The notes under the pieces were generated by a model. It searched no databases. It was given only the letters and a program-made list of their open reading frames with translations, and was not told the origin of the DNA. 64,000 nt of DNA from Candidatus Mycobacterium methanotrophicum (GTDB lineage Bacteria > Actinomycetota > Actinomycetes > Mycobacteriales > Mycobacteriaceae): NCBI RefSeq assembly GCF_023515995.1, contig NZ_CP097320.1, positions 1,860,001-1,924,000 of the forward strand. The letters are read 5' to 3'. The first letter of the stretch is position 1. Every line of letters begins with the position of its first letter. Shown piece after piece: positions 1 to 16,857 of this stretch. Position numbers and translations under genes: made by a program.

Positions 1-303
1 GTCCCGGTCGTTGTCGCGCCGGATGTCGGTGCGGCTATTAGCAAGTTGCGGGCCAACGGGTTGCGGGTACTGGCGACCATGGTCGACGGCGAGATGTCTC
101 TTGACGATGTGGAGCTCGCCGGAGCGACGGCGTGGCTGTTCGGGTCCGAGTCGCACGGCTTGTCGCCTGAGCTGGCCCGTCAAGCCGACGTCCGGGTGGC
201 CATTCCGATGTTCGGAGGTGCGCAAAGCCTCAATGTGGCTGCGGCGGCGGCGATTTGCCTCTACCAGAGCGCACGGGCCCAGCGGGCAAGCCGTAATCCT
301 TAG
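1..303 (+). CDS. tsnR: SpoU/TrmH-family rRNA 2'-O-methyltransferase, C-terminal part (tsnR-like)
   Basis: The reading frame is open from base 1 and ends at TAG 301-303, so only about the last 100 residues are present. The visible part has the SpoU (SPOUT) C-terminal signature: FGSESHGLSPE (motif 2, SAM-binding knot), then IPMFGGAQSLNVAAAAAI (motif 3). These proteins transfer a methyl group from S-adenosylmethionine to a ribose 2'-OH of 23S rRNA. It stands where tsnR (Rv1644) stands in M. tuberculosis, before the cyclase and pheST. The N-terminal substrate-binding domain lies outside the window. Confidence 0.9.
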   Translation, partial: VPVVVAPDVGAAISKLRANGLRVLATMVDGEMSLDDVELAGATAWLFGSESHGLSPELARQADVRVAIPMFGGAQSLNVAAAAAICLYQSARAQRASRNP

Positions 304-538
304 GCGGCCTTGCCGCGACCCCGCGCCGGCTGCCGCCCCGTCAGCGAAAACGTGGTGTGCACCAGCGATCCGGCACGCTCGACGATTTTCCTGGAGAGCG
401 GGGTGCGCGGCGGCACGCCGTTATCGACTCTCGCGCCCGGCATCGTATGCCTGTGATCAGGCGGTTCGCCGCCAATCGTGGCATACACCACTATGGCGTC
501 GTTGCCCGTCCGTCCCGACACGACCTACCCTGGTCGAT

Positions 539-1276
539 GTGGAACTCGGGCCCTACCGGGCGTCCGGCGAGTCCGAGCAAGCGGGAACCACGCCGGATTC
601 GCCTGGTTCACGACAGCAGCAACAGCAGAGCCCCGTGTCACTGCGGGGCGCAGCGGAGTGGCTGCGCAGCAGGAACCAGCACCCCGGCGTCATTGAGATG
701 ATCCGTCGGGCTCGTCGCGCGTTGCCCGGCGATCCGGAATTCGGCGATCCCCTGTCGACAGCCGGCGACGGCGGGCCGCGGGCTGCCGCCCGGGCCGCGG
801 GGCGGCTCCTGGGTGAGCACGGCAGCGCGTCTCGGGAAGTCGGCCTCGGCGCACTGCAGGTATGGCAGGCGTTGACAGAGGCGGTCTCCAGGCATCCGGC
901 AAACGACGAGGTCACGATCGTGTTCACCGACTTGGTGAGTTTCTCGACGTGGTCGTTGCAAGCCGGTGACGACGCGACCCTCACGCTTTTGCGGAGGGTG
1001 GCGCGGGCGGTGGAACCACCGCTGCTGGACGCCGGCGGCCACATCGTCAAGCGGATGGGCGACGGCATCATGGCGGTGTTCGCCGACCCGCTGGTCGCCG
1101 TCGGCGCTGTACTCGCCGCCAAGCGGGCACTGAAGTCTGTCGACGTTGACGGCTACCAGCCGCGGATGCGGGTTGGCATTCACACCGGACGGCCGCAGCG
1201 CCTGGGCTCAGACTGGCTCGGCGTCGACGTCAATGTCGCGGCCCGGGTCATGGAGCGCGCCACCAGGGGAGGATGA
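539..1276 (+). CDS. Class III adenylate/guanylate cyclase, catalytic part (reading frame broken)
   Basis: Makes a cyclic nucleotide (probably cAMP) from the nucleoside triphosphate. The 245-residue ORF corresponds to Rv1647 of M. tuberculosis. Catalytic residues seen: first metal Asp in IVFTDLVSFS, Lys in HIVKRMGDG, second metal Asp in GDGIMAVF, and Asp plus the transition-state Asn/Arg in LGVDVNVAARVMERA. An N-terminal segment of about 125 residues precedes the cyclase domain. GTG at 539 is the chosen start because the frame upstream lacks family-like sequence; it is not certain. The frame stops at TGA 1274-1276, just after MERATRGG, where homologues continue. The missing C-terminus is found in the next frame starting at ATG 1273. 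All catalytic residues lie before the break. Confidence 0.8.
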   Translation: MELGPYRASGESEQAGTTPDSPGSRQQQQQSPVSLRGAAEWLRSRNQHPGVIEMIRRARRALPGDPEFGDPLSTAGDGGPRAAARAAGRLLGEHGSASREVGLGALQVWQALTEAVSRHPANDEVTIVFTDLVSFSTWSLQAGDDATLTLLRRVARAVEPPLLDAGGHIVKRMGDGIMAVFADPLVAVGAVLAAKRALKSVDVDGYQPRMRVGIHTGRPQRLGSDWLGVDVNVAARVMERATRGG

Positions 1277-1482
1277 GGGTGTCGGGCGCCACACTGGACA
1301 AGCTGTCGCAGGCCGATTTGAAGGCCTTGGGCGTCATTGCCAGGCGGGTATATCGACCGGTCTTCGCAGGTAAAACCGCCGGACTGCCGGACGACTTGGC
1401 CATCTATCGGCTCAAGGCGGCGGGGGAAACTGCCAGCGATTTGTCAGGTTCGGATGACGCCGATGACGATTCGCAGGCATAG
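1273..1482 (+). CDS. C-terminal segment of the split class III cyclase
   Basis: A 69-residue ORF in a frame shifted from the preceding one. It carries the end of the cyclase fold (GATLDKL...LGVIARRVYRPVFAGKTAGLPDDLAIYRLK), which in homologues is continuous with the catalytic part. Its ATG overlaps the upstream stop as ATGA and has a purine-rich AGGGGAGG directly in front. Translation by re-initiation is therefore possible. Loss of one base in a frame that was once continuous, or a sequencing error, is equally possible. Confidence 0.7.
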   Translation: MRVSGATLDKLSQADLKALGVIARRVYRPVFAGKTAGLPDDLAIYRLKAAGETASDLSGSDDADDDSQA

Positions 1483-1485
1483 TAG

Positions 1486-2295
1486 ATGGCGATGATTTTC
1501 GGCGTATTGTCGCGGGTGGCGCGCGTCCGGATCACGGTGGGTTACGCCTTCGCATTGATGTCTGTCAGCGGCGCGCTGGTGGTTCTCGGTCCGCGGGTGC
1601 GCGAGCGCGTAATTGGGCTGGCCAGCACTAACCTGCACAACCTGGCGCGCGGGCATTTGGCGACCCTGTTCGGTAGCGCATTCGTCGCCGATGCGGGGCC
1701 AATCTGGTTTTGGCTACCATGCTTGGTTTGTCTGCTCGCCCTTGCCGAGCTGACATGGCGCAGCGGTCGGCTGGCCTTGGTGTTTGTCACCGGCCACATC
1801 GGTACGACGCTGCTGGTCGCCGCGGGGCTGACCGCGGCGATCGAATTCGGCTGGTTGCCGCTGTCGATCTCGCGTGCCAGCGATGTTGGTGTGAGCTACG
1901 GTGCCCTGGCGGTGCTGGGCGCGCTGACGGCGGCCGTTGCACGCCCGTGGCGACCGGCGTGGATCGGGTGGTGGCTGCCTACCGGCATCGTATCCGCAGC
2001 GCTGGGTGGCGACTTCACCGACGCCGGGCACTCCGTGGCCTTGGTGCTGGGCATGCTGTTCTCCGTTTGGTTGGTGGGTCCAGCCCAGTGGAACCGGGTG
2101 CGCTACGCGTTGCTGGCCGTTGGTGCGAGCTTTGGATTCCTGATGTTGGCGCACGGAGAGTGGACGACGCTGGTCGGCGGCGCCGTGGGCCTCGTCGGCG
2201 CGCTGGTGGCCGTCGGGATTGCCCGCTCGTTCGCGATGCGCCCTCGCCCGCCGGTGGCCACCCCGGCGGCTCCGGAGCCGGTACTCAACGGCTGA
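1486..2295 (+). CDS. Rhomboid-like multi-pass membrane protein (Rv1648 type)
   Basis: The 269-residue protein has about six hydrophobic segments and a Pro/Ala-rich cytoplasmic tail (RPRPPVATPAAPEP). Two motifs match the positions expected for a rhomboid Ser-His dyad: VGVSYGALAVLGAL (the GxSx motif of TM4) and DAGHSVALVLGML (the His of TM6). Active intramembrane proteolysis is plausible but not shown, since the serine motif departs from the usual GxSG. The gene starts 3 bases after the cyclase stop and lies before pheS, as in M. tuberculosis. Substrate unknown. Confidence 0.75.
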   Translation: MAMIFGVLSRVARVRITVGYAFALMSVSGALVVLGPRVRERVIGLASTNLHNLARGHLATLFGSAFVADAGPIWFWLPCLVCLLALAELTWRSGRLALVFVTGHIGTTLLVAAGLTAAIEFGWLPLSISRASDVGVSYGALAVLGALTAAVARPWRPAWIGWWLPTGIVSAALGGDFTDAGHSVALVLGMLFSVWLVGPAQWNRVRYALLAVGASFGFLMLAHGEWTTLVGGAVGLVGALVAVGIARSFAMRPRPPVATPAAPEPVLNG

Positions 2296-2310
2296 GGCGT
2301 TTCTGGCTGA

Positions 2311-3461
<1,151 letters not shown>

Positions 3462-3462
<1 letters not shown>

Positions 3463-5957
3463 TGCGCGTCCCGTACAGCTGGTTGCGCGAAGTCGTCTCT
3501 GTCGGCGCCCCGGGCTGGGATGTGCCGCCCGACGACCTGGAACAGGCGCTGCTGCGGATCGGTCACGAAGTCGAAGAGGTGATCACGCTCGGCACGGTCA
3601 GCGGACCGCTGACCGTTGGGCGAGTAACCGACATTGAAGAACTCACCGAGTTCAAAAAGCCGATCCGCGCGTGCAAAGTCGATGTTGGCGAAGACGAGCC
3701 TCGCGAAATTGTCTGTGGTGCAACTAATTTCGTTGTCGGCGATGTTGTGGTGGTGGCGCTGCCCGGTACGACGCTGCCCGGGGGCTTCGCGATCGCCCAG
3801 CGCAAGACCTATGGTCGCAACTCCGACGGCATGATTTGCTCGGCGGCCGAATTGGGCCTGGCCGCAGACCATTCCGGCATCCTGGTGCTGCCGCCCGGAA
3901 CCGCTGAACCCGGCGCGGGCGGTAGCGAGGTGTTGGGCTTGGACGACGTGGTTTTCCATCTGGCCATCACCCCGGATCGGGGTTATTGCATGTCGGTTCG
4001 CGGTTTGGCCCGCGAGATCGCCTGCGCCTACGACCTCGACTTCACAGACCCGGCCTCCAGCGATGTGGTACCTCCGCGGCCGCGCGAGGTCGACGCTTTG
4101 CCGTTGGCAGTTCAGCCGGGGACCGGCGTGCGCCGGTTCGCGCTGCGCCCGGTAACCGGGATCGATCCCGACGCGGTGTCGCCGTGGTGGTTGCAGCGCC
4201 GGCTGTTGCTCTCGGGAATCCGGGCGATCTCGCCGGCCGTCGACGCGACGAATTACGTGATGCTGGAGTTGGGCCACCCGATGCACGCGCACGATCTCAA
4301 ACGGATCAACGGCGGCTTCTCGGTGCGGTTCGCCGAGCCCGGCGAAACCGTGGTCACCCTCGATGACGTCGAACGCCGGCTCAACCCGGCCGACGTCCTG
4401 ATCGTCGACGACGTCGCGACCGCGGCGATCGGGGGCGTGATGGGGTCGGGCAGCACCGAGATGCGCGAGGACTCCACAGACGTCCTGCTGGAGGCCGCGG
4501 TGTGGGATCCGGCGGCGGTGTCACGCACCGCACGGAGGCTGCACCTGCCCAGCGAGGCCGCCCGTCGCTACGAGCGGGAGGTCGACCCGGCGATCTCGGT
4601 TGCGGCGCTGGATCGCTGCGCCGGATTGCTCGCCGACATCGCCGGCGGCGAGGTGTCCGAAACGCTGACCGACTGGCGCGGCGACCCGCCGCGAGACGAT
4701 TGGGCCGGGCCGCCAATCCCGATTGCGGTCGACCTGCCGGACCGCATGGCCGGGGTGAGCTATCGGCCGGGCACGACGGCCAGGCGGCTCACCCAGATCG
4801 GCGCCGCGGTAACCGGTGACGGCGAAACCCTGACCGTCACACCGCCCAGCTGGCGGCCTGACCTGTTGCAGCAGGCCGACCTGGTCGAGGAGGTGCTGCG
4901 GCTGGAGGGGCTGGAGCTCATCCCGTCGGTGCTGCCGTCGGCACCGGCCGGGCGCGGGCTGTCGGCCCACCAACGGCGCCGTCGCGCAATCGGCAAGTCG
5001 TTGGCGCTGTCGGGCTACGTTGAGGTGCTGCCGACGCCGTTTCTTCCGGCCGGCGTTTTCAACGCCTGGGACCTGCCCGCCGACGACCAGCGGCGTCACA
5101 CCCTCCAGGTGCTCAACCCGCTGGAGGCCGACCGGCCGCATCTGGCCACGACCCTGCTGCCGGGATTGTTGGAAGCGTTGGCGCGCAACGTGTCGCGCGG
5201 CATTGTCGACGTCGCGCTCTATGCGATCGCGCCGGTAGTGCAGCCCACCGGGCAGACCAAGAGCGTCGGGCCCATCCCGGTGCACCGACGTCCCACCGAT
5301 GAGGAGATCGTCCAACTCGACGCATCGCTGCCGCGCCAACCCCAGCATGTCGCCGCGGTGTTGACCGGGTTGAGAGAGCCGCGCGGCCCCTGGGGCGACG
5401 GCCGGCGGGTGGAAGCCGCCGACGCGTTCGAAGCGGTCCGAATCGTCGCCCGCGCCAGCGGAATTGAGGTGGTGCTGCGCGCTACCCAATATCTGCCATG
5501 GCATCCGGGCCGGTGTGCAGAGGTGCTGGTCGGCGAGACGGTCGTCGGCCATGCGGGGCAGCTGCACCCCGCAGTGCTCGAGCGCTCCGGTCTACCCAAG
5601 GGCGCCTGTGCGGTCGAACTGAACCTCGACGCCATGCCCATTGTCGAGGCGTTGCCGGCGCCGCGGGTTTCACCGTTTCCCGCCGTGTTCCAAGACGTCA
5701 GCCTCGTGGTGGATGCCGATGTTGCCGCGCAAACGGTCCAAGACGCGGTCCGCGACGGCGCCGGGGAGCTATTGGAGGGGGTCTGGCTATTCGACGTCTA
5801 CGCCGGCCCGCAGCTCGGTGAGCATCGCAAGTCGCTGACCTTCGCGCTGCGGTTCCGGGCGGCCGATCGTACCCTCACCGAAGACGAGGCCAGCGCGGCC
5901 CGAGACGCGGCGGTGCGCTGCGCCGCCGACCGGGTCGGCGCGGTGCTGCGCAGCTGA
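3462..5957 (+). CDS. pheT: Phenylalanyl-tRNA synthetase beta subunit
   Basis: Second subunit of the alpha2-beta2 enzyme, 831 residues. Domains in order: N-terminal EMAP/tRNA-binding OB fold (about residues 40-155, including VCGATNF and [19 protein letters not shown]), the B3/B4 editing domain (about 210-390, with HPMHAHDL), B5 (about 405-480), the inactive class II-like core, and the C-terminal B8 ferredoxin-like anticodon-binding domain ([13 protein letters not shown]...LFDVYAG to the end). ATG 3462 gives [11 protein letters not shown], the usual start of the family. It is co-translated with pheS and followed by the arg cluster. Confidence 0.97.
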
Positions 5958-5967
5958 TTCCTGACCG

Positions 5968-6025
5968 CGAGCAGACGCAGACTCGCATGATTCGGAGCTC
6001 GGCAATGCGATTCTCTGTCTGCTCG
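5968..6025 (+). repeat. Imperfect inverted repeat between pheT and argC
   Basis: Arms of 21 bases (5968-5988 and 6005-6025) are nearly complementary. The outer part, CGAGCAGACGCAGA, is shared with the perfect inverted repeat between argG and argH at 13353. As RNA it would fold into a long hairpin after the pheT stop. No T-tract follows, so it may act as a terminator-like or REP-like element, not a classical terminator. Confidence 0.7.
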
Positions 6026-6033
6026 GCCGCGGC

Positions 6034-7126
<1,093 letters not shown>

Positions 7127-7128
7127 CT

Positions 7129-7208
7129 CGCGCCGACGACGATGCAGTGGGGGCACTCCCAGCCGCGCAGCGGCAAGGGGGACGAAGCGATGGGGAGGAG
7201 TGGCGCAT
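7129..7208 (+). repeat. Degenerate MIRU-like element upstream of argJ
   Basis: Begins like the MIRU sequence elsewhere in the window (CGCCGACGACGATGCAG), is interrupted by about 35 bases including GCCGCGCAGCGGC, and resumes with GAAGCGATGGGGAGGAGTGGCGCAT directly before the argJ ATG. The 3' part supplies the argJ Shine-Dalgarno GGGGAGGAG. Confidence 0.6.
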
Positions 7209-8420
7209 ATGACTCACGTGGAAGCCGCGCCTCTGGTGCGCGCCCAGGGGGTGACCGCCCCGGCGGGTTTCCGCGCCACCGGAATCGCCGCCGGAATCAA
7301 GGCGTCGGGCGCCCTCGACCTTGCCCTGGTATTCAACGAGGGGCCGGACTACGCGGCCGCCGGAGTATTCACCCGCAATCAAGTCAAAGCGGCACCCGTG
7401 CTGTGGACGCAGCAGGTGCTGACCACCGGCCGGCTGCGGGCGGTGATCCTGAACTCGGGCGGCGCCAACGCCTGCACCGGTCCGGACGGCTTCGCCGACA
7501 CTCACGCCACCGCCGAAGCGGTTGCCACCGCCTTGTCGGACTGGGGTACCGAAACCGGCGCGATCGAAGTCGCCGTGTGCTCCACCGGATTGATCGGCGA
7601 CCGGCTGCCGATGGACAAGGTGCTTGCCGGAGTCGGCCACGTCGTGCACGAGATGGCCGGGGGGCTGACCGGTGGGGAAGAGGCCGCACGGGCCGTCATG
7701 ACCACCGACACCGTGCCCAAACAGGTTGCGCTGCACCATCCAGACAAGTGGACGATTGGCGGAATGGCCAAGGGCGCCGGGATGCTGGCGCCGTCGCTCG
7801 CGACCATGCTGTGCGTGCTGAGCACCGATGCCGTCGCAACGGCCGACGCACTCGACGACGCGCTGCGCCGGGCCACCGCGCGGACGTTCGACCGCCTCGA
7901 CATCGACGGGAGTTGTTCGACCAACGACACCGTGCTGTTGCTGGCCTCCGGTGCAAGCGAGATTGCGCCGTCTCAAGCCAATCTCGACGACGCCGTGCTG
8001 CGTGTCTGCGATGACCTGTGCGCGCAACTGCAAGCCGACGCCGAAGGCGTCACCAAGCGGGTCACCGTGACCGTCAGGGGCGCCGCCACCGAAGACGACG
8101 CGCTGGCTGCCGCTCGGGTGGTTGCCCGCGACAACTTGGTCAAGACCGCGCTGTTCGGCTCCGATCCGAACTGGGGCCGGGTGCTGGCGGCAGTCGGCAT
8201 GGCGCCGATCAGCCTGGACCCGGACCGGATCACCGTGTCATTCAATGGGTTTCCGGTCTGCGTCGACGGTGTCGGGGTCGCGGGCGCTCGCCAGATAGAC
8301 CTGTCAGCTGCCGATATCGAGGTCCTCGTCGATCTCAAAATCGGCGCCGGCCAGGTAGCCGTCCGGACCACCGACTTGTCGCACGGCTACGTCGAAGAGA
8401 ATTCGGCCTACTCGTCATGA
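7209..8420 (+). CDS. argJ: Bifunctional ornithine acetyltransferase / N-acetylglutamate synthase
   Basis: Recycles the acetyl group from N-acetylornithine to glutamate, giving ornithine and N-acetylglutamate. It is made as a precursor that cuts itself before a threonine. The site is visible as [14 protein letters not shown], with the new N-terminal nucleophile Thr at residue 199 counting from ATG 7209. The 403-residue length is normal. ATG 7209 is preferred over GTG 7200 because GGGGAGGAG lies at good spacing. The stop overlaps argB as ATGA. Confidence 0.95.
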   Translation: MTHVEAAPLVRAQGVTAPAGFRATGIAAGIKASGALDLALVFNEGPDYAAAGVFTRNQVKAAPVLWTQQVLTTGRLRAVILNSGGANACTGPDGFADTHATAEAVATALSDWGTETGAIEVAVCSTGLIGDRLPMDKVLAGVGHVVHEMAGGLTGGEEAARAVMTTDTVPKQVALHHPDKWTIGGMAKGAGMLAPSLATMLCVLSTDAVATADALDDALRRATARTFDRLDIDGSCSTNDTVLLLASGASEIAPSQANLDDAVLRVCDDLCAQLQADAEGVTKRVTVTVRGAATEDDALAAARVVARDNLVKTALFGSDPNWGRVLAAVGMAPISLDPDRITVSFNGFPVCVDGVGVAGARQIDLSAADIEVLVDLKIGAGQVAVRTTDLSHGYVEENSAYSS

Positions 8421-9294
8421 CCACCGCCGCAGTCTCAGTTCAAGCGAAGGCCCAGGTGCTGGCCGAGGCCCTGCCCTGGCTCAAGCAATTGCACGGCAAA
8501 ATCGTGGTGATCAAATACGGCGGGAACGCGATGACCGACGACGCGCTGCGGCGTGCGTTCGCCGCCGACATGGCGTTCCTGCGTAACTGCGGGGTTCACC
8601 CCGTCGTCGTCCATGGCGGCGGACCGCAAATCAGCGCCATGTTGCAGCGGCTCGGAATCCCGGGTGACTTCAAGGGCGGCTTCCGGGTCACCACACCGGA
8701 AGTCCTCGACGTGGCGCGCATGGTGCTGTTCGGCCAGGTGGGCCGCGAGCTGGTCAACCTGATCAACGCGCACGGGCCCTATGCGGTCGGCATCACCGGC
8801 GAGGACGCAGCGCTCTTCACAGCGGTACGGCGCAGCGTGATGGTCGACGGCGTGCCCACCGACATCGGGCTGGTGGGAAATGTCGAACACGTCAACACCG
8901 CGGCGATCCTCGACCTTATTGCAGCGGAACGCATCCCGGTAGTTTCGACGCTGGCGCCAGACAGCGACGGCGTTGTGCACAACATCAATGCGGACACCGC
9001 GGCCGCGGCGCTGGCTGAAGCACTGCAAGCTGAAAAGCTGTTGATGCTCACCGATATCGACGGCCTGTACACCCGCTGGCCCGACCGCGATTCGCTGGTC
9101 ACCGAAATCGACACCGCTACGTTGGCGCAGCTGTTGCCCACATTGGCGACCGGCATGATCCCCAAGATCGAGGCATGTCTGCGCGCGGTCGGCGGCGGCG
9201 TGCCCAGCGCGCACGTCATCGACGGTCGCGTCGAGCACTGCGTGCTGGTCGAATTGTTCACCGACGAGGGGACGGGCACGAAGGTGGTGAGCGC

Positions 9295-9298
<4 letters not shown>
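8417..9298 (+). CDS. argB: Acetylglutamate kinase
   Basis: Phosphorylates N-acetylglutamate with ATP, the usual control point of the pathway. The 293-residue protein has the amino-acid-kinase motifs [50 protein letters not shown] and TGMIPKIEA. The N-terminal helix ([13 protein letters not shown]) is the extension typical of arginine-inhibited enzymes. It overlaps argJ (ATGA) and argD (GTGA), so the run is translationally coupled. Confidence 0.97.
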
Positions 9299-11616
<2,318 letters not shown>

Positions 11617-12117
11617 ATGCCCAACAGCGGATCTAAGATCGCACCGGAAGTCACGCGCGCTGCGCGGCAGGCCCGCATCGTCGCGACCCTGTCGTCGGCG
11701 CAGGTACGCAGCCAAAGCGAGCTGGCCGGGCTGCTGGCCGCTGACGGTATCGAGGTCACGCAGGCCACCCTGTCGCGGGACTTAGAAGAGCTCGGCGCGG
11801 TGAAGCTGCGCGGCGCCGACGGGGGGGTCGGCATATACGTAGTGCCCGAGGACGGCAGCCCGCTGCGTGGGGTATCCGGCGGCACCGGCCGGCTGTCGCG
11901 GCTGGTGAGCGAACTGCTGGTCTCCACCGATGCCAGCGGAAACCTGGCGGTGCTGCGCACCCCGCCCGGGGCAGCCGACTACCTGGCCAGCGCCATCGAC
12001 CGGGCGGCGCTACCCTACGTCGTCGGCACCATCGCCGGAGACGACACCATTTTCGTGGCGGCCCGCGAGCCGATGACCGGCACCGAGCTCGTAACCGTAC
12101 TGCAAGACCTCAAATAA
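11617..12117 (+). CDS. argR: Arginine repressor
   Basis: Hexameric regulator that binds arginine and represses the arg genes. The 166-residue protein has an N-terminal winged helix-turn-helix ([46 protein letters not shown]) and a C-terminal arginine-binding domain ending in [18 protein letters not shown] 11617 directly follows the MIRU array, which supplies its GGAGGAG. In-frame ATGs inside the array (from 11584) would only add repeat-coded residues. Its likely targets are the boxes at 6046-6071. Confidence 0.96.
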   Translation: MPNSGSKIAPEVTRAARQARIVATLSSAQVRSQSELAGLLAADGIEVTQATLSRDLEELGAVKLRGADGGVGIYVVPEDGSPLRGVSGGTGRLSRLVSELLVSTDASGNLAVLRTPPGAADYLASAIDRAALPYVVGTIAGDDTIFVAAREPMTGTELVTVLQDLK

Positions 12118-12141
12118 CCTGCGAAACAAGGAGATCAATTC

Positions 12142-14833
<2,692 letters not shown>

Positions 14834-14921
14834 ATCCGGCTGCCAACGTCGCCGAACGTGTGTCTGCGGCGAGAATTTCGCCAAAATTCCGCAGCAGTTT
14901 CACGCTCGATAAGCCCCAAAC

Positions 14922-16700
14922 TCACTCGACGACTTCGGACAGTTCCAGCCAACGGCTCTCCAGCCCGGCGACGTCGTCTTCAAGGTCGCGCAACTCCCGG
15001 GTGAGCCGGGTGACGCCGACATGGTCGGATTGGTCATGTTCGGCGAGTTCCTGGTGCTTGGCCGCGATCTGGTCGGCCAGCCGCGCCAGCCTGCGATCGA
15101 TTGCAGCGATCTCCTTGTGTGCGGCGCGCAATTGCGCCCCCGACATCGCCCCCGACATCGCCTGCGGCTCAGAAGTGCTGGGCGCCGGCGCCGGGCGGAC
15201 TTGCGTGACCAGCCGCAAGTATTCGTCGACACCGCCGGGCAGATGCCGCAGCCGACCATCCAAGATTGCATACTGCTGGTCGGTGACGCGCTCCAGCAGG
15301 TAGCGGTCGTGCGAGACGACGATCAACGTGCCCGGCCACGAGTCGAGCAGATCTTCGGTGGTGGCCAGCATCTCGGTGTCCACGTCGTTGGTGGGTTCGT
15401 CGAGCAGCAGCACATTGGGCTCCGCGAGCAGTGTGAGCATCAGCTGCAGCCGGCGGCGTTGCCCGCCGGAGAGCTCACCAACGCGCGCGGAAAGCTGCTC
15501 GCCGGCGAATCCGAGCCGCTCCAACAACTGCGCCGGCGTCACGTCACGGCCGTCGACGTGATAGCCGCTGCGCAGCCGGCCCAGCACGTCGGCGACCCGC
15601 TCGCCGGCCAGCGGCGCCAGTGCATCGCCGCGTTGGTCGAGGATTGCCGACTGGACAGTCTTGCCGCGCTTGACTTTTCCGCTGTCGGGCTGCACCGTGC
15701 CGGTGATCAGCCCGAGCAGGGTGGACTTGCCGGCGCCGTTGGCGCCGACGATGCCGCTGCGTTCACCCGGGCCGATTCGCCACTCGACATCGCGCAGCAC
15801 CGGACGGCCGTCGAACGAGACCGAAACGTCCAGCAGGTCTACGACGTCCTTGCCGAGCCGCGCGGTGGCAAGCTTCGCCAACTCGACGGTGTTGCGCAGC
15901 GGTGGCACGTCGGCGATCAGCTGGTTGGCCGCATCGATTCGGAACTTCGGTTTCGACGTGCGCGCTGGCGGCCCGCGGCGAAGCCAGGCCAGCTCCTTGC
16001 GCATCAGGTTCTGCCGCTTGGCCTCGGCGACGGCGACCAGCCGGTCCCGCTCGACCCGCTGCAACACATAGGCGGCATAGCCGCCGTCGAACGGTTCGAC
16101 GATTCTGTCGTGCACTTCCCACGTCGTGGTCGCGACCTCGTCGAGGAACCACCGGTCATGGGTCACCAGCAGCAGTCCGCCGGCGTTGCGGGCCCAGCGC
16201 TGACGCAAGTGACCGGCCAGCCAGGTGATGCCGTCGATGTCGAGGTGGTTGGTCGGCTCATCCATCGCGACGACACACCAATCACCGACCAGCAACGCAG
16301 CCAGCTGGACCCGTCGCCGCTGCCCACCGCTGAGCGTGCCGATTTTCGCGTCCCAGCCGAGGTCGCCGACCAGCCCGCCGACCACATCGCGGATGCGCGG
16401 ATTACCGGCCCACTCGTGCTCGGGCTGGTCACCGACCAGTGTCCATCCCACCGTGCTGCCCGAGTCCAGGTTGTCCGCCTGGCTCAGCGCGCCAACCCGG
16501 AGGCCACTGCGCCGGGTCACCCGTCCCGCGTCCGGGGACACCTGACCGGTGAGCAAACCCAGCAAACTGGATTTGCCGTCTCCGTTTCGTCCCACGATGC
16601 CGATGCGGTCACCGTCGCTGACCCCGACGGTCAGCGACTCAAAAACAACCTGAGTCGGATACTCCAGGTGCACGGCCTCGGCCCCCAACAGGTGTGCCAC
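14922..16700 (-). CDS. ABC-F family ATP-binding protein (ribosome-associated type)
   Basis: 592 residues, two ABC cassettes and no membrane segment. Cassette 1: Walker A GRNGDGKSS, signature LSGGQRRRVQLA, Walker B VVAMDEPTNHLD. Cassette 2: GANGAGKST, LSGGQRRRLQLM, VLLLDEPTNDVD. A linker rich in Arg and Lys (about 225-300) separates them and a C-terminal coiled coil (about 510-590) follows. ABC-F proteins act on the ribosome; some give antibiotic protection, others (Uup/Ettlike) tune translation. The counterpart in M. tuberculosis is annotated as two pieces (Rv1667c/Rv1668c), so an intact copy is notable. Short duplication MSGAMSGA before the coiled coil. Convergent with argH. Confidence 0.9.
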   Translation of the reverse strand: MAHLLGAEAVHLEYPTQVVFESLTVGVSDGDRIGIVGRNGDGKSSLLGLLTGQVSPDAGRVTRRSGLRVGALSQADNLDSGSTVGWTLVGDQPEHEWAGNPRIRDVVGGLVGDLGWDAKIGTLSGGQRRRVQLAALLVGDWCVVAMDEPTNHLDIDGITWLAGHLRQRWARNAGGLLLVTHDRWFLDEVATTTWEVHDRIVEPFDGGYAAYVLQRVERDRLVAVAEAKRQNLMRKELAWLRRGPPARTSKPKFRIDAANQLIADVPPLRNTVELAKLATARLGKDVVDLLDVSVSFDGRPVLRDVEWRIGPGERSGIVGANGAGKSTLLGLITGTVQPDSGKVKRGKTVQSAILDQRGDALAPLAGERVADVLGRLRSGYHVDGRDVTPAQLLERLGFAGEQLSARVGELSGGQRRRLQLMLTLLAEPNVLLLDEPTNDVDTEMLATTEDLLDSWPGTLIVVSHDRYLLERVTDQQYAILDGRLRHLPGGVDEYLRLVTQVRPAPAPSTSEPQAMSGAMSGAQLRAAHKEIAAIDRRLARLADQIAAKHQELAEHDQSDHVGVTRLTRELRDLEDDVAGLESRWLELSEVVE

Positions 16701-16857
16701 CGCCCCGACCTTAGCCCGTCGCGCGGGCGATTACGCTGGCGAACGCACTGGCACCGTGACCAAAGCCGCGGGCCCACCCCCCGCGATGTGCCATGATGTG
16801 CAGGCGTTCAGGCCCACACGCAGCGAAGGATCGTCTCAGTTGGTAGGGAGGGTCGGC

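Noticed and set aside
300..521. Minus-strand ORF of 73 codons between tsnR and the cyclase (tail HTTFSLTGRQPARGRGKAA)
   Set aside because: No family recognised, no ribosome site, and it overlaps the tsnR stop; the tail looks protein-like, so a remnant is possible, but evidence is too thin.
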